Source: an uncultured Mycoplasmatota bacterium
Lineage (GTDB): Bacteria > Bacillota_I > Bacilli_A > RF39 > UBA660
DNA length: 5,104 bases
Assembly (NCBI GenBank): GCA_947645535.1
Contig: CANSDD010000086.1
Coordinates: 1 to 5,104 of the forward strand
Direction of reading: 5' to 3'
Positions 1 to 5,104 of the stretch are shown piece after piece (positions within the stretch are counted from its first letter, which is position 1; each line of letters opens with the position of its first letter). Made by a program: the position numbers and the translations under genes. Under the pieces are notes generated by a model, which searched no databases, was not told where the DNA came from, and saw only the letters and a program-made list of their open reading frames with translations.

Positions 1-93
1 AGAAGAAACAGAAATCTTTACGCCAAAAAATCAGTAGAAGATGAAAAAATTTATGAATTAGCAATTCCACATTATACGAAATTTAAAAAGTAA
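1..93 (+). CDS. C-terminal end of an unidentified protein (5' part outside window)
   Basis: An open frame runs from the first base to a TAA at 91-93 and gives 30 residues ending in YELAIPHYTKFKK. The other two forward frames stop earlier, at 34-36 and 40-42. This frame is preferred because a hairpin terminator starts at its last codons, and because its codons (AAA, GAA, TTA, AGA) match the neighbouring genes. The tail is charged and lysine-rich, with no membrane segment. It is too short to assign to a family, so I give no function. Confidence 0.6.
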   Translation, partial: RRNRNLYAKKSVEDEKIYELAIPHYTKFKK

Positions 94-117
94 TTATATA
101 AAATAATTGCTTTTTCT
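85..117 (+). terminator. Rho-independent terminator overlapping the stop codon of the upstream gene
   Basis: Bases 85-97 (AAAAAGTAATTAT) pair with 103-115 (ATAATTGCTTTTT) over 13 positions, with a single G-U wobble and a 5-nt loop at 98-102. The 3' arm runs into a T-rich tract (111-119, interrupted by one C). The stop codon at 91-93 lies inside the 5' arm. The stem is AT-rich and so weak per base pair, but its length and T run fit an intrinsic terminator. It separates the upstream gene from the RNase gene. Confidence 0.7.
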
Positions 118-123
118 TTATTA

Positions 124-148
124 TTGAAAAAAGATATGTTAATATAAT
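124..148 (+). promoter_or_regulatory. Candidate promoter elements before the RNase R-like gene
   Basis: A perfect TATAAT lies at 143-148 just after the terminator. A TTGAAA at 124-129 resembles a -35 box, but the gap is only 13 nt, too short for a standard sigma-A promoter. No good hexamer sits at the usual 16-18 nt. If the -10 is real, transcription would start near 155, inside the G-rich ribosome binding site, leaving a leader of about 12 nt. The true promoter may therefore lie elsewhere. Confidence 0.3.
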
Positions 149-151
149 GAT

Positions 152-158
152 GGGGGGA
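152..158 (+). promoter_or_regulatory. G-run ribosome binding site of the RNase R-like gene
   Basis: Six consecutive G residues followed by A lie 8 nt before the ATG at 167. They can pair with the CCUCC of 16S rRNA with one G-U wobble. This G run stands out in an AT-rich region and supports 167 as the start. No other in-frame start lies between 167 and the upstream in-frame stop at 140-142. Confidence 0.65.
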
Positions 159-166
159 ATGTAAAA

Positions 167-2095
167 ATGGAACAAATATATATTGGTCAAATATTGGAAT
201 TAGATGATCCTAATATGATATGTATTCATCTAGTAGATAGACCAAGTTTAATTATTTCTAAAAAAACATTTGGAAGTAAATTTCAATTTAAAGATTTTAT
301 TGTATGTAGTATAGAAGAAGTTAGAAGACATAAGTATATAATAAGAAGATTATATACATTTAAAGAAGCTAGTATAGGAGAAATAATTTTTGAAAATGAA
401 GAACCTTATGTAGAAATACAATATCAAAAAGATAGAATTATACGAATTCCTTGTAAATATTTTCCAAATCTTTATGATGGAGCAAAAGTACGTTTTCGTC
501 TAGAAAATAATAGTGATGGAATCAAAGCAATTATATATAAAGTATTAGGTAATCGAAATGATGCAAGTATTGATATTATGGATACTGCTGAAAGCTATGA
601 TATACCAACAATCTTTTCTAAAAGAGCATTAAGACAAGCATCATTAGTAAAAAATCCAGACTTTGAAACAATTCAAACAAATAGGAAAGATTTAGTAGAT
701 AGTGAAATATTTACCATTGATGGAAAATATTCAAAAGATTTTGATGATGCTATTTCACTTAAGGAAGAAGATGGACATTATATATTAGGTGTACATATCG
801 CAGATGTTGATTATTATGTAAAAGAGAATAGTCCACTCGATTTAGAAGCTAGAAAAAGAGGAATGACCGCTTATTTATTAAATTATGTTTATCCAATGCT
901 TCCAGAAAATATTTCTAATGGAGTTTGCTCTTTAAACGAAGGAGTATATCGGTTAACACTTACTTGTCAAATGAAAATTTCAAGAAATGGAATTATAAAA
1001 GATGTATCTTGTTTTCCAACAATTATTGAGTCGAAAAAAAGAATGACATATGAAGATGCAAATGTAGTATTAGATGGAACGAATGTATCTGGTTATACCC
1101 CTTTTAAAGATACATTATTTGAAATGAAATCACTTGCCGATAAATTATATGAAAGAAGAAAAGAAAGTGGTTCTATTGAATTTGATGCAACAGAACCTAT
1201 AATAGAATTAGATCGTTATGGACATGTCGTAGATGTAAAAAAGAGAAATAGAGGAAAATCAGAATTTTTGATTGGAGAATTTATGTTAGCAGCAAATAGA
1301 TCCATTGCAACACTTCTTTCAAATGAAGGAATTGTATATCCACATCGTATTCATTTATCACCAGACTTAACCAAATTAAAAGAAGTAGAAGGCAAATTAG
1401 AATCTATAGGAGTATCAATTAAACCAATTTTTAAAGTAGAAAGAGAAATGCGTTCATTTATTCTTAATACAATATTAGAAGAATATCGTAGAAGTCTTAA
1501 TTATCCTGTTATTTCAAATCTACTCATTGGATGTATGAGAAGAGCAAAATATTCAGTAGATGATTTAGGACATTTTGGATTAGGATTTTCCAAATATACA
1601 CATTTTACTTCACCAATTAGAAGATATCCCGATTTAATGATACATCGTATTATAAAAAAACATTACTTAGAAAACCTTCCTCAAACATCAGATGATGTGA
1701 AAAAAATAGATGAAGATTCTAAATATGTTACTATTAGAGAAGGAGAAATCAATAAGTGTGAAGAAAAAATCATTAGGCTCAAAAGTAGAGAATATTTATT
1801 GGCGCATTTAGGAGAAGAGGTAGATGCTGTTGTAAAAGATTGTTCTGATAAAGGACTTTTAATAGAACTTAAAAATTGTATTGAAGGTTTTATTCTAGCA
1901 GAAGAATTAGATGCAGAATATAGAAAAAATAGTTATTCTTTTACTAGTTTTAATTCTTCTACTATATATAAAATTGGTACTAAAATGAAAGTAAGATTAG
2001 TAAAAGGTAAATTACCTGATAAAGTCAGTTTTGAAATAGTAGAAAATAGTAGTGGAAAGACGTATTCAATGAAAAGACAAGAAAAATTTTATTAA
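167..2095 (+). CDS. rnr: RNase R-type 3'-5' exoribonuclease (RNB family), compact form
   Basis: Cytoplasmic hydrolytic exoribonuclease predicted to degrade RNA from the 3' end to 5' mononucleotides. Seen: 642 aa; an N-terminal region of cold-shock/OB type (about 1-130); an RNB catalytic domain (about 175-500); and one S1 domain (about 549-625). The metal-binding signature is IDGKYSKDFDDA, with D185, D191, D193 and D194 matching the four family aspartates. YPMLPENISNGVCSLN (242-257) and HFTSPIRRYPDLMIHR (479-494) are RNase R-like rather than RNase II-like. Full-length RNase R is usually about 700-810 aa; this one lacks the N-terminal winged-helix extension and a long lysine-rich tail. It is not followed by smpB, a common partner in Firmicutes, and its motifs diverge in places (GMTAY where GTSVY is usual). 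It could therefore be a second, specialised RNB enzyme, so the symbol is provisional. The start is fixed by the ribosome binding site at 152-158. Confidence 0.9.
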   Translation: MEQIYIGQILELDDPNMICIHLVDRPSLIISKKTFGSKFQFKDFIVCSIEEVRRHKYIIRRLYTFKEASIGEIIFENEEPYVEIQYQKDRIIRIPCKYFPNLYDGAKVRFRLENNSDGIKAIIYKVLGNRNDASIDIMDTAESYDIPTIFSKRALRQASLVKNPDFETIQTNRKDLVDSEIFTIDGKYSKDFDDAISLKEEDGHYILGVHIADVDYYVKENSPLDLEARKRGMTAYLLNYVYPMLPENISNGVCSLNEGVYRLTLTCQMKISRNGIIKDVSCFPTIIESKKRMTYEDANVVLDGTNVSGYTPFKDTLFEMKSLADKLYERRKESGSIEFDATEPIIELDRYGHVVDVKKRNRGKSEFLIGEFMLAANRSIATLLSNEGIVYPHRIHLSPDLTKLKEVEGKLESIGVSIKPIFKVEREMRSFILNTILEEYRRSLNYPVISNLLIGCMRRAKYSVDDLGHFGLGFSKYTHFTSPIRRYPDLMIHRIIKKHYLENLPQTSDDVKKIDEDSKYVTIREGEINKCEEKIIRLKSREYLLAHLGEEVDAVVKDCSDKGLLIELKNCIEGFILAEELDAEYRKNSYSFTSFNSSTIYKIGTKMKVRLVKGKLPDKVSFEIVENSSGKTYSMKRQEKFY

Positions 2096-2127
2096 GAGAT
2101 AAAATAAAATCTTGAAGGAGAAATAGT

Positions 2128-2853
2128 ATGGAGAAAGAATTTGTAATAGAATGGTTAGAAAAATTAAAAAAATATTGGTTAGAGAAAAATATAGAAAAAG
2201 CAGTTTCATTATTTCAACAAACCACATTTTATCAAGAAACGCCCTTTATGGAACCTTATACTACAATAGAAGAAATTAAAGAAGAATGGAAGCATGTGAA
2301 AGAAGAAGATATAGAAAATATAGAAATTACTTTACTTGCGTTAGATGGAAATACAGCAATTGCTCACTGGACATTAAAACAAAATAATGAAAATTATGAT
2401 GGCATATATGAAATTAAATTTAATGGAAATGGGGAATGTATTTATTTTAAAAGCTGGGAAATGACTGATAGTATAGCACTCCCAGAAAGTGTATTAGAAT
2501 ATGGATTTGATTTTGATTGGAAAGAAGAAGTTGTTTGGAAATTAAACTATTCAGAGGAAGAAATAAATATAGAAGTATTAAAATGGCATTTTGATATTCC
2601 TTTTTGGAATTGGCAGAATCATTGGTATGTGTTAAAACCAATTGAAGTAATAAATAATCCTAAAAAATATCAATCACAATATGATAGAGTTATGAATTCA
2701 GACATATCTTATCCAATAGATGTAATGGAAAATAAGGGTAGATTAGTTATATTAGATGGACTTCATAGACTTGTAAAGTGCGAATTATTAGGAATGAATA
2801 AAGTGAAGGTTAGAATAATTCCCAGAAGTGAAATAGTAAATATAGCAAAATAA
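2128..2853 (+). CDS. Two-domain protein: NTF2/SnoaL-like domain plus ParB/sulfiredoxin-like domain, function unknown
   Basis: 241 aa, predicted soluble, with no signal peptide or membrane segment. Residues about 5-112 look like an NTF2/SnoaL-like alpha+beta cone: an N-terminal amphipathic helix, an FYQETPF segment, and strands such as NTAIAHWTL and YDGIYEIKF. Residues about 135-236 end in YPIDVMENKGRLVILDGLHR followed by a helix and KVKVRIIPRSEI. The DGLHR at 210-214 resembles the DG.HR signature of ParB/Srx-fold domains, which bind nucleotides or phosphoryl groups. Between them lies an aromatic stretch, WHFDIPFWNWQNHW (153-166); 11 tryptophans occur in the whole protein. GAAGGAG at 2114-2120, 7 nt before the ATG, supports the start. 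The gene begins 32 nt after the RNase stop with no terminator between, so co-transcription is likely. The lone ParB-like domain lacks the helix-turn-helix of true ParB, so a role in chromosome partition is not implied. Domain calls rest on motif reading only; the activity is unknown. Confidence 0.75.
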   Translation: MEKEFVIEWLEKLKKYWLEKNIEKAVSLFQQTTFYQETPFMEPYTTIEEIKEEWKHVKEEDIENIEITLLALDGNTAIAHWTLKQNNENYDGIYEIKFNGNGECIYFKSWEMTDSIALPESVLEYGFDFDWKEEVVWKLNYSEEEINIEVLKWHFDIPFWNWQNHWYVLKPIEVINNPKKYQSQYDRVMNSDISYPIDVMENKGRLVILDGLHRLVKCELLGMNKVKVRIIPRSEIVNIAK

Positions 2854-2953
2854 GAGTTAATTGGATACAATTACTGAAATAAAACGCATTTAAATAATTA
2901 CTAAAAAGATTTTTGATGAATATAAATATACTATCAAGTCATACTTATCTATG

Positions 2954-2962
2954 TGATAAAAT
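2954..2962 (+). promoter_or_regulatory. Candidate extended -10 promoter of alr
   Basis: TGATAAAAT at 2954-2962 combines a TG dinucleotide one base before TAAAAT (5 of 6 to TATAAT), the extended -10 pattern common in low-GC Gram-positives. No convincing -35 hexamer lies 16-18 nt upstream, which this promoter type can tolerate. Transcription would start near 2969, giving a leader of about 53 nt. It sits in the 168-nt spacer between the NTF2/ParB-like gene and alr, the longest gap before an intact gene, consistent with a separate transcription unit. Confidence 0.35.
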
Positions 2963-3021
2963 AATGCGCATAAATTTAAAGCTAATAAAATGATATAAGA
3001 GAATTTAGAAAGGAATGTGTT

Positions 3022-4086
3022 ATGAAGCAGTATAGGGAAACTTATGTGAAGATTAATACCTCTCATATTCAAAATAATGTTTCAAAAATCATCAAAAAAT
3101 ATAATCAATACCAATACTATTTTGGTGTTGTAAAAGCAGATTGTTATGGGCATGATGGAATTCTTCCAGTAAAAGCCATTATTGATGGAGGTTGTAATTA
3201 TTTAGTAGTAGCTCTTTTAGAAGAGGGATTGAAAATAAGAAAGCAAGTAAAAAATATTCCCATTTTATGTTTGGGAGTTATATCAGAACAAGAAATAGAT
3301 ATTTGTATTCAAAATAATATAACAGTAACAATTACTTCTTTCGAAATGGCTTTAAAAATAGTAAAAACGAATTGTAGTGGTTTAAAAGTACATTTGAAAC
3401 TAAATACAGGTATGAATCGTCTTGGTATTAAAAAAGAAGAAGAGCTAATAAAAACAGTTGGACTGCTAAAAGAACATCATATTTTTATAGAAGGAATTTA
3501 TACCCATATTTATCACGCAGAAGATAAAGAAAAAACTGAAAAACAATTTATAAAATTTGAAGAAATGATACAATTAGTAAAAGATATACCAATTATTCAT
3601 GTATGTGCTAGTGAGGCACTTGTAAATTATCCAAAAAGAAATTTTGTAAATGGTTGTCGATTAGGAATTATGATGTATGGATTTACAAGTGATAAAAGTT
3701 TAGAATTAGAATCTACTTTTTCTCTTCATAGTAAAGTAATTCAAATAAATGAACTTGAAGAAAATGAAACAGTTGGTTATAATGGTGCTTTTAAAACAAA
3801 TAAACAAGAAAAAATTGCAGTAATACCAATTGGTTATGCAGATGGAATCATCCGAAAAAATACAGGAAGGTGTGTTTATATTCATAATTTACCTTATAAA
3901 ATAGTTGGAAATATTTGTATGGATATGTTATTTGTAAAAGTAGATGATTATGTTAAAATAGGAGATGAAGTAATTTTACTAAAAGATATTAAACATATAG
4001 AAGAGGTGGCAAAATATTTAGATACAATTCCTTACGAAATTATATGTTCAGTAGGTAAAAGAGTACCTAGAATTTATGAATGTTAA
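3022..4086 (+). CDS. alr: Alanine racemase (PLP-dependent, fold-type III)
   Basis: Interconverts L- and D-alanine in the cytoplasm; D-alanine feeds the peptidoglycan stem peptide. Seen: 354 aa, slightly shorter than the usual 370-390 but with both domains. The N-terminal TIM barrel carries VVKADCYGH (36-44), with K38 as the PLP Schiff-base lysine. KLNTGMNRLG (126-135) contains the active-site arginine R133. GIYTHIYHAED, CASEAL and CRLGIMMYG (R213, expected partner of the PLP ring nitrogen) follow. The C-terminal beta domain has VGYNGAF with Y253, the second catalytic base, then GYADG (271-275), GNICMDM (296-302) and a final RVPRIY. All core residues are present, so an active enzyme is expected. 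AGAAAGGA at 3007-3014, 7 nt before the ATG, supports the start. No terminator lies between it and the next gene. A serine or broad-specificity racemase of the same fold cannot be excluded from sequence alone. Confidence 0.93.
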   Translation: MKQYRETYVKINTSHIQNNVSKIIKKYNQYQYYFGVVKADCYGHDGILPVKAIIDGGCNYLVVALLEEGLKIRKQVKNIPILCLGVISEQEIDICIQNNITVTITSFEMALKIVKTNCSGLKVHLKLNTGMNRLGIKKEEELIKTVGLLKEHHIFIEGIYTHIYHAEDKEKTEKQFIKFEEMIQLVKDIPIIHVCASEALVNYPKRNFVNGCRLGIMMYGFTSDKSLELESTFSLHSKVIQINELEENETVGYNGAFKTNKQEKIAVIPIGYADGIIRKNTGRCVYIHNLPYKIVGNICMDMLFVKVDDYVKIGDEVILLKDIKHIEEVAKYLDTIPYEIICSVGKRVPRIYEC

Positions 4087-4140
4087 GAAAAAGTGCGAAA
4101 CTTCAAACGAATATTGGTAGTAAGAAATAAGATATTTAGT

Positions 4141-4146
4141 TATAAT
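4141..4146 (+). promoter_or_regulatory. Candidate -10 box of the Xre-family regulator gene
   Basis: A perfect TATAAT lies 23 nt before the ATG at 4170. Transcription from it would start near 4153, giving a leader of about 17 nt that still contains the AG-rich ribosome binding site. No good -35 lies at the standard distance: TTGGTA at 4114-4119 is 21 nt away. The 83-nt gap after alr has no terminator, so read-through from alr is also possible. Confidence 0.35.
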
Positions 4147-4169
4147 GCAACAAAGAAGAGAGAATATAT

Positions 4170-4526
4170 ATGGAATTAGGAAATCAATTAGTAAACTTAC
4201 GAAAAACGAAAGGATTATCACAAGAGGAATTAGCGCATCAATTAGGTGTTACAAGACAAACAATTTCGAAATGGGAACTAGGTGAAACAGCTCCTGATAT
4301 TAGAGAGGCAAAAGAGTTATCTAAAATTTTTCATATTAGTTTAGATGAATTAGTAGGAAATGATACAAAAAATATTATAATAGAAAAAGTTAGCAATACA
4401 GAAAAATTAGCTGGTATGTTAATTAAAATAATAAAATGGTTTGGAATAAGCATATTGGTATTATTTTCTATTGAAATTGTAGTTTTTATAATTTTAGTAA
4501 TTATTCGAATTACACATGGTGGGTAA
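4170..4526 (+). CDS. Xre-family helix-turn-helix regulator with C-terminal transmembrane segment
   Basis: 118 aa. Residues 1-65 form an HTH_3/Cro-C1 domain: SQEELAHQLG (17-26) is helix 2 and TRQTISKWELG (28-38) the recognition helix, with the family-typical W35 and the trailing ISLDELVG. A short linker (66-85) leads to one strongly hydrophobic stretch at about 90-112, rich in I, L, V and F, followed by RITHGG. This predicts a DNA-binding domain tethered to the inner face of the membrane, an arrangement known among small Firmicutes Xre proteins. Its target genes are unknown; regulation of its own promoter or of neighbouring alr is only a guess from position. The ribosome binding site (AAGAGAG, 4156-4162) is weaker than those of the upstream genes, which would keep expression low. 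The stop codon is built into the terminator stem that follows. Confidence 0.9.
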   Translation: MELGNQLVNLRKTKGLSQEELAHQLGVTRQTISKWELGETAPDIREAKELSKIFHISLDELVGNDTKNIIIEKVSNTEKLAGMLIKIIKWFGISILVLFSIEIVVFIILVIIRITHGG

Positions 4527-4545
4527 AATATTACCCATTTTTAAT
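4520..4545 (+). terminator. Rho-independent terminator overlapping the regulator's stop codon
   Basis: GGGTAA (4521-4526) pairs perfectly with TTACCC (4531-4536) around an AATA loop. T4520-A4537 extends the stem, two further G-U pairs are possible below it, and a run of five T follows (4538-4542). The first arm contains the TAA stop of the regulator gene. This is the strongest terminator in the window and ends the alr/regulator unit. Confidence 0.85.
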
Positions 4546-4596
4546 TCTTATAAAAATATATAAATAAATGAATTGTATTGAATGATAATCTAGTAA

Positions 4597-5004
4597 GGGT
4601 TCAATAGTTTAATGATTTTTATGTTTAGTTTCTGCAAAGAACTAGAACTTAAAAATTTGCGCTATATAGATTTAGAATTTAGTGATGATTTATTAGTAGT
4701 AGTTAGTTAAGGTTTGAGGCAAAATGAACTATATTTTAGAGGCTCTTACTTCTGATAAATATGTTAGTATGGACTATTTAACAATAGTTTAGTGATTGTA
4801 TCAGAAAAAAATGTAATAGTAGATAGCTTATTTTTTAGGCATCAACATTAGTATGACTATTATAAATGTTTCATAGATAAAAGTGGTAAAGTAGTTATAA
4901 AATTAAGAGGCATAAAATCTGCATGTCAAACAGAATATCTATTATATAGTGAATCTTATAATAGAATACAAGGAAAAAAATTGAGGAAGAAGTTAATATT
5001 ATAA
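4597..5004 (+). pseudogene. Decayed gene, possibly a WG-repeat-like protein
   Basis: No intact gene is present, but one frame stays coding-like for about 135 codons, with internal stops at 4708 (TAA), 4753 (TGA), 4756 (TAA), 4765 (TAG) and 4849 (TAG) and a final TAA at 5002. Between the stops it reads sensibly: KELELKNLRYIDLEFSDDLL, then FNNSLVIVSEKNVIVDSLFF, then KCFIDKSGKVVIKLRG and a basic end, KKLRKKLIL. The clustered stops at 4753-4767 are bypassed by the +1-shifted frame (about 4739-4789, LTSDKYVSMDYL), suggesting small indels as well as nonsense changes. Three F-[NS]-x-x-L-hydrophobic motifs and FIDKSGKVVI resemble WG (KWG) repeats, whose usual form is an F.eGLa.V stretch followed by yGfIDk.GkvvI. 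The first possible ATG is 4612, with a poorly spaced AAGGG at 4595-4599; the original start is uncertain. The family call is tentative; decay of a former gene is the firmer claim. Confidence 0.5.
4602..4797 (+). repeat. Two in-frame copies of a 16-nt direct repeat, 180 nt apart
   Basis: CAATAGTTTAATGATT at 4602-4617 recurs at 4782-4797 with one difference (G for A at the eleventh base). The offset of exactly 180 nt is 60 codons, so both copies are read in the same frame of the decayed gene and encode similar N-S-L-M/V-I stretches. This fits internal duplication in a repeat protein, though a 15/16 match in AT-rich DNA is not conclusive. Confidence 0.45.
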
Positions 5005-5010
5005 ATTAAT

Positions 5011-5031
5011 GGGTAAATACACTCTTTTTTT
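5011..5031 (+). terminator. Weak candidate terminator after the decayed gene
   Basis: GGGT (5011-5014) can pair with ACTC (5021-5024), with one G-U pair, across a 6-nt loop, and is followed by seven T residues (5025-5031). The 4-bp stem is short, but the T run begins right after it, and its place 6 nt after the final stop of the decayed frame is what a terminator of that gene would have. Beyond it, 5032-5104 holds no gene I can support. Confidence 0.3.
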
Positions 5032-5104
5032 AAAAACTACAAAATTTAAAAAATTGAAGATAATTTATAGCAGATTTTATAAAATCGTTTAAGCAGAAAT
5101 AGAA

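Noticed and set aside
2..36. Alternative 11-codon gene end in the second frame, stopping at 34-36
   Set aside because: The first frame extends to a stop built into the terminator stem, which fits a real gene end better; the second-frame stop would leave about 50 nt before that terminator.
2447..2641. 64-codon open frame on the - strand inside the NTF2/ParB-like gene
   Set aside because: It lies wholly within a well-supported + strand gene; its leucine/isoleucine-rich translation is what the complement of AT-rich codons gives, and it has no recognisable motif.
2128..2853. Reading the DGLHR protein as a chromosome-partition ParB
   Set aside because: There is no helix-turn-helix after the ParB-like domain, no GERRxRA-type box, no parA neighbour and no parS-like palindrome nearby.
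2858..2873. Inverted repeat TAATTG-GATA-CAATTA just after the NTF2/ParB-like gene
   Set aside because: The stem is only 6 bp, all but one pair A-T, and no T run follows, so it does not qualify as a terminator.
2890..3072. 60-codon open frame on the - strand across the alr start
   Set aside because: It overlaps the alr ribosome binding site and first codons, has hydrophobic AT-driven composition, and shows no supporting motif.
4091..4104. Short AAGT...ACTT inverted repeat between alr and the Xre gene as a possible operator
   Set aside because: Four base pairs in AT-rich DNA are expected by chance; no second copy was seen at another promoter in the window.
1..5104. CRISPR array, tRNA, rRNA, insertion-sequence ends or toxin-antitoxin pair
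   Set aside because: No regularly spaced repeats, no cloverleaf or conserved rRNA stretches, no transposase motifs or flanking inverted repeats were seen, and the lone Xre protein has a membrane tail and no toxin-like partner gene.

Overview
The window comes from a very AT-rich, low-GC Gram-positive (Firmicutes-like) chromosome. Arginine is mostly AGA, every intact gene stops with TAA, strong purine-rich ribosome binding sites sit about 7-8 nt before the ATGs, and terminators are short hairpins followed by T runs. TGG encodes tryptophan and TGA is not read through in any intact gene, so there is no sign of the Mycoplasma code. All recognisable genes lie on the + strand. The species cannot be named from this sequence.

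Layout: (1) positions 1-93 hold the last 30 codons of an unidentified gene, closed by a hairpin terminator that includes its stop codon. (2) 167-2095 encodes a compact RNase R-type 3'-5' exoribonuclease with an intact RNB active site and one S1 domain, but without the N-terminal helix-turn-helix extension and long basic tail of full-length RNase R. (3) Only 32 nt later, 2128-2853 encodes a two-domain protein that I read as an NTF2/SnoaL-like domain joined to a ParB/sulfiredoxin-like domain carrying an ILDGLHR motif; it probably shares a transcript with the RNase. (4) After a 168-nt spacer with an extended -10 element, 3022-4086 encodes a PLP-dependent alanine racemase (alr). (5) 4170-4526 encodes a small Xre-type regulator with a C-terminal membrane helix, closed by a clear terminator that again overlaps the stop codon. 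(6) 4527-5104 has no intact gene; about 4597-5004 looks like a decayed gene with one largely preserved reading frame, several stop codons and WG-repeat-like motifs.

The genes do not form an obvious pathway. RNA turnover, D-alanine supply for peptidoglycan and a membrane-tethered regulator are housekeeping or envelope-related functions. The less ordinary items are the NTF2-like/ParB-like fusion of unknown function, the short RNase R paralogue-like enzyme beside it, and the decayed repeat protein. I see no CRISPR array, tRNA, rRNA, insertion sequence or convincing new multi-gene system.
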